Part shown: positions 1 through 4,892 of the stretch, in pieces | Layout: each line of letters starts with the position of its first letter | Position numbering within the stretch: the stretch's first letter is position 1 | From: a bacterium | GTDB taxonomy: Bacteria; UBP15; UBA6099 | Direction of reading: 5' to 3' | Assembly: GCA_029573925.1 (NCBI GenBank) | Contig: JAKQBV010000269.1 | Location: forward strand, 1 to 6,119 | DNA: 6,119 nucleotides | The notes under the pieces: model-generated | The model's input: only the letters and a program-made list of their open reading frames with translations | What the model was told of the DNA's origin: nothing | Databases searched by the model: none | Translations under genes and position numbers: made by a program

Positions 1-17
1 TCGCGAACCCATACCAG

Positions 18-41
18 CAGGGGCGGGGTTGCCCCGCCCTG
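18..41. repeat. GC-rich hairpin, probably a relative of the GGGGCG repeats
   Basis: GGGCGGGG at 21-28 and CCCCGCCC at 32-39 form a perfect 8-bp stem around a TTG loop. The flanking CAG and CTG extend the pairing past one bulged G. Its design (a GGGGCG-type arm and its complement around a very short loop) matches the two GTAGGGGCGA elements downstream, so it is probably a diverged member of the same family. It could equally be the terminator hairpin of a gene to the left, but no T-run follows it. Confidence 0.45.
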
Positions 42-57
42 ATAGGGAGGCATGCCA

Positions 58-83
58 GTAGGGGCGACCCTTGCGGTCGCCCG
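58..83. repeat. Short GTAGGGGCGACC hairpin repeat, copy 1
   Basis: The element starts GTAGGGGCGACCC and forms a stem of GGGCGACC (62-69) with GGTCGCCC (75-82) around a 5-nt loop. Its first 13 bases are identical to those of the element at 274, and only the loop and following bases differ. Small GC-rich palindromes of this look are dispersed in the intergenic DNA of many bacteria as REP-like or MITE-like repeats. No transposase is visible here. Confidence 0.6.
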
Positions 84-92
84 TTGTTGAGG

Positions 93-205
93 TTAAGGGA
101 AAACTTTTGAAAAAGTTTTCCCTTAAAATCCCTTTCAAAACGTTTCCTTGCGCGCGGCGGAGCGGGCGCGTTCGCGCCTCCGCTCCGCCGCGCTCATGTG
201 AAAAG
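93..205 (-). repeat. Composite two-hairpin repeat, copy 1 (inverted relative to copies 2 and 3)
   Basis: Read on the minus strand, the order is TTTTCACATGAG (about 205-194), a long GC-rich stem, the spacer GGAAACGTTTTGAAAGGG, and an A/T-rich palindrome. The GC stem pairs 152-164 with 181-193 perfectly over 13 bp, and continues inside with 165-170 pairing 173-178 past a 2-base bulge. The palindrome pairs 93-108 with 111-126 perfectly over 16 bp, and its minus-strand centre is TC, as in the other copies. The same parts in the same order occur at 399-510 and 537-656. Function is unknown; it is either a dispersed repeat or a structured RNA element. Confidence 0.68.
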
Positions 206-273
206 ATATCTGAATTGTACTTTCATGAGAATGCCTGTGCTCCGAATACCGCTGAGAATCGGGAAATATCTTC

Positions 274-343
274 GTAGGGGCGACCCGTCGGGTCGCCCGG
301 TTGACAGGGCGGGCAAAAGGGCGATTCAGCGAATCGCCCCTAC
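274..343. repeat. Bounded repeat element with two hairpins and 10-bp terminal inverted repeats
   Basis: The element opens with GTAGGGGCGA (274-283) and closes with the exact inverted complement TCGCCCCTAC (334-343). Inside are two perfect 9-bp stems: GGGCGACCC (278-286) with GGGTCGCCC (290-298) around GTC, and GGGCGATTC (319-327) with GAATCGCCC (331-339) around AGC. The 20-bp middle contains GGGCGGGC. Two hairpins inside terminal inverted repeats is the layout of a small non-autonomous or REP-like element. No obvious target-site duplication flanks it and it encodes nothing. Confidence 0.62.
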
Positions 344-398
344 AATTCGAACGCGCTGTGAATCCAGACGGTTTTGCGCGGAATCTTATTCATAAATG

Positions 399-510
399 AT
401 TTTCACAGGAGCGACGGGGCGCGGCGCGTCAGCGTCGCGTCCCGTAGCGCATTGAAAAGTTTGAAGGATTTTCAAGGAAACTTTTCAAAGTTTCCTTGAA
501 CCGCCGGGGG
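399..510 (+). repeat. Composite two-hairpin repeat, copy 2
   Basis: The leader ATTTTCACAGGAGCG (399-413) precedes a GC-rich stem that pairs 414-427 with 432-445 over 14 positions around a GTCA loop; two positions would be G-U pairs in RNA. The spacer TGAAAAGTTTGAAGG (453-467) follows, then a perfect palindrome pairing 471-484 with 487-500 around TC. The tail CCGCCGG (501-507) is shared with copy 3. Both stems differ in sequence from the other copies, while leader, spacer and palindrome core are conserved. Confidence 0.68.
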
Positions 511-536
511 CATCTCAGTGGCATCTGTTTCTAAGT

Positions 537-656
537 GATTTTACATGAGGGCGTCGGCAGATAAGCGCGGCAGCGATTCTCTCCCGACGACCATTGAAAC
601 GTTTTGAAGAAATTCCAAAGAGAAACTTTTTCAAAAGTTTCTCTTTGGCCGCCGGA
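537..656 (+). repeat. Composite two-hairpin repeat, copy 3, next to the photolyase stop
   Basis: The leader GATTTTACATGAG (537-549) lacks one C of the other copies. The GC stem is shorter: 552-561 pairs with 580-589 with one C-C mismatch, closing an 18-nt loop. The spacer TTGAAACGTTTTGAAG (595-609) leads into a perfect 16-bp palindrome, 615-630 with 633-648, around TC. The tail GCCGCCGG matches that of copy 2. This copy ends eight bases from the minus-strand photolyase stop codon, so readthrough of that gene would transcribe the repeat in antisense. Confidence 0.68.
603..648 (-). terminator. Possible transcription terminator of the oxidoreductase-photolyase operon
   Basis: On the minus strand the perfect 16-bp inverted repeat of composite copy 3 begins 15 bases after the photolyase TAA. 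It is followed by AATTTCTTC, which has only five T residues in nine. A stable hairpin straight after the last gene of an operon fits a terminator. The stem is A/T-rich at its core and the T-run is weak, so this is an inference from position more than from motif quality. Confidence 0.35.
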
Positions 657-663
657 GGCGCGG

Positions 664-1980
664 TTATTGATGATTGCGGATGTATTCGTTGACGTTGAAT
701 TTGGATTTGCAGCCGTTGTGGCTCATGTATCTGATTTTGCCGAATACGGGGCGTTCGCCCCAAGCGCGGTCGTGCGCGCCGCCGATGCTCCAAGCGATGC
801 CCGCGTATCCGTTCGGGTCGCGCCCGTCAAGCTCGTATTTATCATTGAGGTAGATGGCGCAGCTCATGGCTTCTTCCGGGGAAGGGGTCCATTCGAGGAT
901 TTTCTTGCACCAGTACATGCGCATGAATCCGTGCATCTTGCCCTCGGCGGCCATCTGCCGCTGGGCGGCATTCCATAGCGTGTCATGAGTTTCAGCGGCT
1001 TCCAGATCGTCTCTCGAATATATGTAATCTCTTTTATCCGCTCTATGTTCGTCGAGAGTTTTTTTGGCCCACGCGTGGAATCCGTCGAAGGAGTCGTAGT
1101 TATCGTTATAGAAGCAGAAGTTGTCGGCAAGCTCGCGGCGGACGATGAGTTCTTCGAGGAAAGGGGATGAGCCGGGGGAGCCTGATGCGCGGACATCGAG
1201 CGCGGCGCGCTGGGCGGAGAGTTGTCCGAAATGGATGTAGGGAGAGAGGCCGGACTGTCCGTCGATGTTGGGGTTGTTGCGGTCGGCGTCGTAGCTGTCG
1301 AGCCTGCGAGAGATGAAGTCGCGGAGGGTTTTATTTGCCGCTTTGCAACCGGGGGCGGGGCGGGAGGGTTTTGCGCCGCCGGACGGAGCGGGGGGCCACT
1401 CGTTGCGCGGCGCGGGTTTGTTCCAAGCGAAGGGGTGCTTCTTCAACGCCGGAAAATCCGTAAGAAAGCCGTCCCGCAGGCGGTTGATTTTCGGCCTTAT
1501 CGTGCGCGCGGCGAATTCCAGTTTTGGGGACGCGGCGCGGCAGGGAACAATGTTGTGGGCGTCGACTTCCTCGAATCGGAAGTTGATATTTCTGGCGACG
1601 AGCGATTTCCAGCGGCGCTTAATTTTGAGCGGGTCGAAGTCGGCGACGAGGGCGCGGGCGCCGCATTTAGCGAGGAAGGCGGGCAGCGCGGTTTCCGGCT
1701 CGCCGCGCAGCAGGAAGAAGGGGATGGATTTTTTTTGAAGATCGGCCTCGGTCTCGCGGAGGCCGTCCAGCATGAAAGAAAAATGCGCGGGCGAGGCGCC
1801 GAGGAAGGATGGGACGAGGCAGAATGCGACGGCGAGGGGGGAGCGAGTTTCGAGCGCGATTTCCTGAGCGCGGAGCAAAGCCCAGTTGTCGGCGGCGCGC
1901 TGGTCGCGGCTCATCCAGTAGACGACCGGGCCGGGGGCGACGGGCGAATCGTTGAGGATTTCAATTCTGTCGCTGTTCAA
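664..1980 (-). CDS. phr: Class II deoxyribodipyrimidine (CPD) photolyase
   Basis: This flavoenzyme uses light and FADH- to split cyclobutane pyrimidine dimers in DNA. The 438-residue length is slightly short of the usual class II size (about 450-500). The N-terminal alpha/beta domain carries YWMSRDQRAADNWAL (21-35). The FAD-binding helical domain has NPNIDGQSGLSPYIHFGQ (236-253), RRELADNFCFYN (281-292), MHGFMRMYWCKKILEW (349-364) and NGYAGIAWSIGG (390-401), all typical of class II. Trp336, Trp357 and Trp364 have the 21- and 7-residue spacing of the electron-transfer tryptophans described, as I recall, for the Methanosarcina mazei enzyme (360, 381, 388); Asn379 would match its flavin-facing Asn403 at the same offset. 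The start is a TTG with GGAG eight bases upstream. It is supported because family members begin similarly (RIxxLNDxPV then YWM) and no in-frame ATG lies nearby upstream. It follows the gamma-subunit gene by 25 nt, so it is probably the last gene of that operon. Confidence 0.93.
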   Translation of the reverse strand: MNSDRIEILNDSPVAPGPVVYWMSRDQRAADNWALLRAQEIALETRSPLAVAFCLVPSFLGASPAHFSFMLDGLRETEADLQKKSIPFFLLRGEPETALPAFLAKCGARALVADFDPLKIKRRWKSLVARNINFRFEEVDAHNIVPCRAASPKLEFAARTIRPKINRLRDGFLTDFPALKKHPFAWNKPAPRNEWPPAPSGGAKPSRPAPGCKAANKTLRDFISRRLDSYDADRNNPNIDGQSGLSPYIHFGQLSAQRAALDVRASGSPGSSPFLEELIVRRELADNFCFYNDNYDSFDGFHAWAKKTLDEHRADKRDYIYSRDDLEAAETHDTLWNAAQRQMAAEGKMHGFMRMYWCKKILEWTPSPEEAMSCAIYLNDKYELDGRDPNGYAGIAWSIGGAHDRAWGERPVFGKIRYMSHNGCKSKFNVNEYIRNHQ

Positions 1981-1988
1981 TCCGCACG

Positions 1989-1992
1989 CTCC
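1989..1992 (-). promoter_or_regulatory. Ribosome binding site supporting the TTG start of the photolyase
   Basis: The minus strand reads GGAG here, followed by eight bases and then TTG. This is a reasonable Shine-Dalgarno match at good spacing, and it supports the non-ATG start over internal methionines, the first of which (residue 23) lies inside the conserved YWM segment. Confidence 0.55.
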
Positions 1993-2005
1993 GGGTTGGG
2001 GGGCG

Positions 2006-2554
2006 TTATTTTCCGTTGCGGACGAAGTCGCGTCCCCGTTCGAGGGCGGCGACGTTTATGGGAAGGAGTTTTTTTCTTTTTTCGGGCAGAGTGGAATCGA
2101 GTGCGGCGACTGCGTCTTCGAGCGTGACGACGCCTGTTTTCTCGATGTAGGCTCCGAGGGCGATCATGCTGGCGGTGCGCTCGTTTCCGAGTTCGGTGGC
2201 CAGATCGACGGCTGGGATGAAGACGGACTGGAGGTCGTCGCGGCCCGCGTCTTCGGGTTTCATGAAAGAGGCGTTGGCGACCAATACGCCGCCGGGGCGG
2301 ACGCGAGGCGCGAATTTTTCAAGAGCTGGTTTTGACATGATGACTGCCGAGTGCGGGCGGGCGGTGATGGGGGAGCCGATGCGTTTGTCGGAGATAACGA
2401 CGGTGCAGTTGGCTGTGCCGCCGCGCATCTCGACTCCGTAGGACGGCATCCATGTCGTGTGGCGGCCTTCGTTCATCGCGGTTAGGGCCAGCAGATCTCC
2501 GATCATGAGAATTCCCTGACCGCCGAATCCAGCCATCATCACATCGTAGTACAT
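2006..2554 (-). CDS. 2-oxoacid:ferredoxin oxidoreductase, gamma subunit
   Basis: This is the catalytic gamma domain of the pyruvate/ketoisovalerate oxidoreductase family, thought to help bind CoA and complete the alpha-beta-gamma core. At 182 residues it has the usual length for a stand-alone gamma chain. Visible signatures are the glycine-rich GFGGQGI (9-15) after the first beta strand, PSYGVEMRGGTANC (37-50), the conserved segment running into SPI (61-63), and TASMIALGAYIEKTG (127-141) near the C-terminus. The ATG start has AGGAG nine bases upstream (minus strand, 2568-2564). The gene lies 25 nt downstream of beta and 25 nt upstream of the photolyase. Subunit letters are used inconsistently in this family (VorA, VorC, KorC), so no symbol is given. 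Substrate preference cannot be read from this subunit. Confidence 0.9.
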   Translation of the reverse strand: MYYDVMMAGFGGQGILMIGDLLALTAMNEGRHTTWMPSYGVEMRGGTANCTVVISDKRIGSPITARPHSAVIMSKPALEKFAPRVRPGGVLVANASFMKPEDAGRDDLQSVFIPAVDLATELGNERTASMIALGAYIEKTGVVTLEDAVAALDSTLPEKRKKLLPINVAALERGRDFVRNGK

Positions 2555-2579
2555 CGCTCTTTTCTCCTGTGCGGACGGC

Positions 2580-3362
2580 TCACATGTAGTCGGCCGTGGT
2601 TCTTTCCTTGAAGACGCCGAGAGGGAAATAGGGGATCATCTCGGCGGCGACCCTCTTGTAAGCCTGTTTCGGGGTCATGCCCCAGTTGGTGGGGCAGGCG
2701 GACAGGATTTCGACGAAGGAAAATCCCATCTGGTCGATCTGCATCTTGAAAGCTTTTTTGATGGCTTTTTTGGCGGCCATTAAGTTCTTCGGGGTGTCGC
2801 AGGCGACGCGGGCGACGAAGGCGGTTCCTTCGAGCGTGGCGAGCATCTCGCACATCTTTATCGGATAGCCGTCGCCCATGAACTCGCGTCCGTATGGGGA
2901 CGTTGTGGACTTCTGGCCGAGCAAAGTGGTGGGGGCCATCTGCCCGCCGGTCATTCCGTACACCGTGTTGTTGACGAATATGACGGTGATATTCTCGCCC
3001 CTGTTGGCGGTGTGGACGGTCTCGGCCAGTCCGATGGCGGCCAGATCGCCGTCGCCCTGATAGGTGAAGATGATTTTGTCCGGGTGGACGCGGTTTATTC
3101 CGGTGGCTTCGGCGCAGGCGCGGCCGTGCGGGGCCTCCAACACATCCACATCCACATAGTTATAGAGGAACACGCCGCAGCCGACGCCCGCCACTCCTAT
3201 CGTCCTGTCCTGAATGCCGTATTCGTCTATGGCTTCGCCAATCATCTTGTGGACGTTGCCGTGGTTGCATCCGGGGCAGAAGTGGAACGTGACATCGTTG
3301 AGGCATCTGGGCCGCCCCATAATTTTTTTCGGTTCCGTCGCCGGGGTAATGATTTCGCTCAT
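2580..3362 (-). CDS. 2-oxoacid:ferredoxin oxidoreductase, beta subunit (thiamine diphosphate-binding)
   Basis: This subunit binds thiamine diphosphate and the cluster next to it. The ThDP/Mg motif starts at GDGD (103-106) and ends at the paired asparagines NN (131-132), followed by VYGMTGGQ. Cys29 and Cys32 (FCPGCNH), Cys62 (VGCGVF) and Cys223 (SACPTNWG) correspond to the four cysteines that hold the proximal [4Fe-4S] cluster in the family. The frame stays open upstream to an ATG at 3422, but that start would overlap the alpha gene by 32 nt and add 20 residues lacking family character. The ATG at 3362 (MSEIITPATE) gives 260 residues, the normal size, 28 nt after alpha. Its Shine-Dalgarno is weak (TGGACGG), so translational coupling to alpha is possible. 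Confidence 0.9.
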   Translation of the reverse strand: MSEIITPATEPKKIMGRPRCLNDVTFHFCPGCNHGNVHKMIGEAIDEYGIQDRTIGVAGVGCGVFLYNYVDVDVLEAPHGRACAEATGINRVHPDKIIFTYQGDGDLAAIGLAETVHTANRGENITVIFVNNTVYGMTGGQMAPTTLLGQKSTTSPYGREFMGDGYPIKMCEMLATLEGTAFVARVACDTPKNLMAAKKAIKKAFKMQIDQMGFSFVEILSACPTNWGMTPKQAYKRVAAEMIPYFPLGVFKERTTADYM

Positions 3363-3390
3363 ATCAGCCGTCCAATCTTTTTGGGCCGCG

Positions 3391-4446
3391 TCAGTAAATT
3401 TTCTTGATTTCTTCGAGCACATCGTCCGGGGTGGGCAGTCCGCCGCCGGGCCGGGCGTACAGATGGATGTCCGCCGCGCGGTCCAGATTCACTTTCACGT
3501 CCTTGTACATCTGCCCGGTGTTCATCTCGACGACGAGGACTTTCGGGATGCGGGCTGAAAGTTCCGCCACCGCTTTCTCAGGGAACGGGAACAGCGAGAT
3601 CGGGCGGAGCATTCCGACTTTCATGCCCTGCTCGCGCGCCATGTCTATGCCCGTCTGCGCCATCCGGGAGCAGGAGCCGAACGCGACCACCAGAAGCTCC
3701 GCGTCGTCCACGTCCGTCGTATCGAAATATGTGTCTTCCTGTTTCATTTTCTTATATTTGTCAAACAGCATCCAGTTCTGGACTTCCATCTCTCCGTCGC
3801 CGAGGTAGAGGGACTTGATGAGGTTGGATTTGCGGCCCGCGTTGCCGTTGAGCGCCCAAGGTTTGTCCGGCAGGGAGATGTCTTTGAAGTCGGGGCGGGG
3901 GCCGATCTCGACCGGCTCTTTCATTTGGCCGAGGATGGCGTCGCACAGGAGGACCGCCGGGTTGCGGTATTTATCCGCCAGCTCGAACGCCTTGATGGTG
4001 AGGGAGAACATCTCCTGAACGGAAGCCGGGGCGAGAACGATGGTGTAGTAGTCGCCGTGGCCGCCGCCTGAAGTGACCTGTTTGTAGTCGCCCTGAGTGG
4101 GGGCGATGCCGCCGAGGCCGGGGCCGATGCGGGAGATATAGACGACGAGCGCGGGAAGCTCGGAGCCGGCCAGATAGGAGATGCCTTCCTGCATGAGGGA
4201 GACGCCGGGGCCGGAGGAGGAAGTCATGACGCGCGCGCCCGCCGCCGCCGCGCCGAGCACCATGTTGATGGACGCGATCTCGCTTTCGGCTTGAATGAAA
4301 GTGCCGCCGATTTTCGGCATCTCTCTCGCGAGATATTCAGGGATATCGTTCTGGGGAGTGATGGGGTATCCGAAATAGAACCTGCAACCGGCGTGGATAG
4401 CGCCTTCGGCGATCGCCTCGTTGCCTTTAGTCAGTGTGAGCGCCAT
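3391..4446 (-). CDS. vorB: 3-methyl-2-oxobutanoate (ketoisovalerate):ferredoxin oxidoreductase, alpha subunit VorB-type
   Basis: This subunit oxidatively decarboxylates branched-chain 2-oxoacids with CoA to acyl-CoA, reducing ferredoxin, together with the delta, beta and gamma chains. Its 351 residues match the usual VorB length of about 350-360. The pyrimidine-binding domain shows GNEAIAEGA (8-16), GYPITPQND (26-34), QAESEIASINM (52-62) with the family glutamates, VMTSSSGPG (73-81), QEGISYLAG (86-94), GGGHGDY (127-133), VLAPASVQEM (137-146) and KYRNPAVLLCD (159-169). The C-terminal domain carries LRPISLFPFP (280-289) and VVEMNTGQM (305-313). The ATG has GGAG seven bases upstream (4457-4454). 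Assignment to branched-chain substrates rests on overall resemblance to proteins annotated VorB; related enzymes acting on 2-oxoglutarate or aryl pyruvates share most motifs. Some databases use vorA/vorB for different chains. Confidence 0.88.
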   Translation of the reverse strand: MALTLTKGNEAIAEGAIHAGCRFYFGYPITPQNDIPEYLAREMPKIGGTFIQAESEIASINMVLGAAAAGARVMTSSSGPGVSLMQEGISYLAGSELPALVVYISRIGPGLGGIAPTQGDYKQVTSGGGHGDYYTIVLAPASVQEMFSLTIKAFELADKYRNPAVLLCDAILGQMKEPVEIGPRPDFKDISLPDKPWALNGNAGRKSNLIKSLYLGDGEMEVQNWMLFDKYKKMKQEDTYFDTTDVDDAELLVVAFGSCSRMAQTGIDMAREQGMKVGMLRPISLFPFPEKAVAELSARIPKVLVVEMNTGQMYKDVKVNLDRAADIHLYARPGGGLPTPDDVLEEIKKIY

Positions 4447-4467
4447 AGTTCAACTCCGTCGCGCGCG

Positions 4468-4677
4468 TTATTTGTACACTTCGATGCAGATGTCCGGGCA
4501 CATTTCCGCGCAGATTTTGCAGCCCTTGCAGAGACCTTCCGGGTCTACGAAGACGGCGGGGCGGTAGCCCAGCGCGTTCATACGCTCTTCGTCGATCGAA
4601 ATGAGGTTCTGGGGGCAGTTGTCGGCGCAGACGCCGCAGCCTTTGCATTTGTCAGTGTCGAATTTTATGTGAGCCAC
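4468..4677 (-). CDS. 2-oxoacid:ferredoxin oxidoreductase, delta subunit (2[4Fe-4S] ferredoxin-like)
   Basis: This electron-transfer subunit carries electrons from the catalytic core to external ferredoxin. In its 69 residues there are two standard cluster motifs, CxxCxxCxxxCP: Cys11, 14, 17, 21 and Cys50, 53, 56, 60. The 28-residue linker between them includes the GYRPAVFVDPEG segment seen in VorD/KorD chains. A ninth cysteine, Cys64, is not needed for either cluster. The start is GTG (MAHIKFDTDKCKGCG); it places the first cluster at the usual distance from the N-terminus, but the Shine-Dalgarno is poor. It is the first gene of the operon, 21 nt before alpha. An overlapping frame on the same strand (4427-4648) is a shadow. 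Confidence 0.9.
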   Translation of the reverse strand: MAHIKFDTDKCKGCGVCADNCPQNLISIDEERMNALGYRPAVFVDPEGLCKGCKICAEMCPDICIEVYK

Positions 4678-4730
4678 GCCTGTGTTCCATCCCGTGTTGT
4701 CGGCTTTCGCGCCGCCCGGCGCGCCTAGAA

Positions 4731-4759
4731 AGGATAATAAAATAGACTGATTATTTCAA
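4731..4759 (-). promoter_or_regulatory. Candidate sigma-70-type promoter of the oxidoreductase operon
   Basis: On the minus strand TTGAAA (4759-4754) is followed by exactly 17 bases and TATCCT (4736-4731). This fits a sigma-70 -35/-10 pair with one and two mismatches. It lies in the only A/T-rich patch between the divergent genes. Transcription would start near 4724, about 47 nt before the GTG of the delta gene. A small GC hairpin (GCGCC/GGCGC, 4709-4722) would then lie at the very 5' end of the transcript. Confidence 0.4.
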
Positions 4760-4790
4760 TTGTTTGGGATGAATTGAGCGAAGGCGGGGC

Positions 4791-4814
4791 AGGCCGCGAG
4801 GCGCGCGCCGGCCT
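4791..4814. repeat. GC-rich inverted repeat in the divergent intergenic region
   Basis: AGGCCG (4791-4796) and CGGCCT (4809-4814) are inverted complements, and inside them lies the self-complementary GGCGCGCGCC (4800-4809). The site is between the candidate promoters of the two divergent transcripts, so it could be an operator or a structural barrier. In DNA this GC-rich such palindromes also arise by chance. No regulator gene is visible nearby. Confidence 0.25.
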
Positions 4815-4832
4815 TATAAATAGTCCTTTGTG

Positions 4833-4862
4833 TTGGATGTTCGGAGCCGGTTGTTGTAGAAT
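4833..4862 (+). promoter_or_regulatory. Candidate promoter of trpD
   Basis: TTGGAT (4833-4838), an 18-base spacer and TAGAAT (4857-4862) resemble a sigma-70 promoter. The expected transcript start, near 4869, leaves a leader of only about 24 nt. That is too short for a trp leader peptide, T-box or other attenuator, so if the promoter is right any control would be at initiation. An A/T stretch TTATAAAT at 4814-4821 is an alternative -10 but has no -35 partner. Confidence 0.35.
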
Positions 4863-4892
4863 TCGGTAAAATCCGGGCGGGGGCTGAAAGCG

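Larger units (their letters stand above)
1..663. other. Repeat-rich intergenic region without a supportable gene
   Basis: No reading frame here looks like a protein: the open frames are short, run through inverted repeats and have low-complexity or arginine-rich translations. The stretch instead holds two kinds of repeats, listed separately: short GTAGGGGCGA elements near 58-83 and 274-343, and three composite hairpin repeats at 93-205, 399-510 and 537-656. The gaps between them (206-273, 344-398 and 511-536) show nothing recognisable. No tRNA, rRNA or CRISPR array was seen. Any gene to the left lies outside the window; all three forward frames close by position 111. Confidence 0.7.

Noticed and set aside
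71..395. Two short plus-strand open frames in the repeat region
   Set aside because: They run through the hairpin repeats, have no convincing ribosome binding site, and their composition reflects the palindromes.
93..656. CRISPR array
   Set aside because: Only three copies, in mixed orientation, unequal in length and spacing, with the differences inside paired stems instead of in spacers between constant repeats.
1731..1740. T-run in the photolyase gene as a frameshift or slippage site
   Set aside because: The reading frame passes through it intact and the encoded residues fit the family on both sides, so there is no sign of a frameshift.
1222..2127. Long plus-strand open frame (301 codons) opposite the photolyase and the end of the gamma gene
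   Set aside because: It lies antisense to two well-supported genes, its translation is low-complexity (runs of V, G, E, R and A), and it matches no family I recognise. Frames opposite GC-rich genes often stay open.
3363..3422. Upstream in-frame extension of the beta subunit to the ATG at 3422
   Set aside because: It would overlap the alpha gene by 32 nt, lacks a Shine-Dalgarno, and adds 20 residues that do not look like the family's N-terminus.
4291..4728. 145-codon plus-strand frame across the alpha start and the delta gene
   Set aside because: It is antisense to the ferredoxin subunit, whose eight cluster cysteines make the minus-strand reading certain.
4869..4892. Leader-peptide attenuator or T-box upstream of trpD
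   Set aside because: The leader predicted from the best promoter candidate is about 24 nt, with no Trp-rich small frame, specifier loop or terminator/antiterminator pair.
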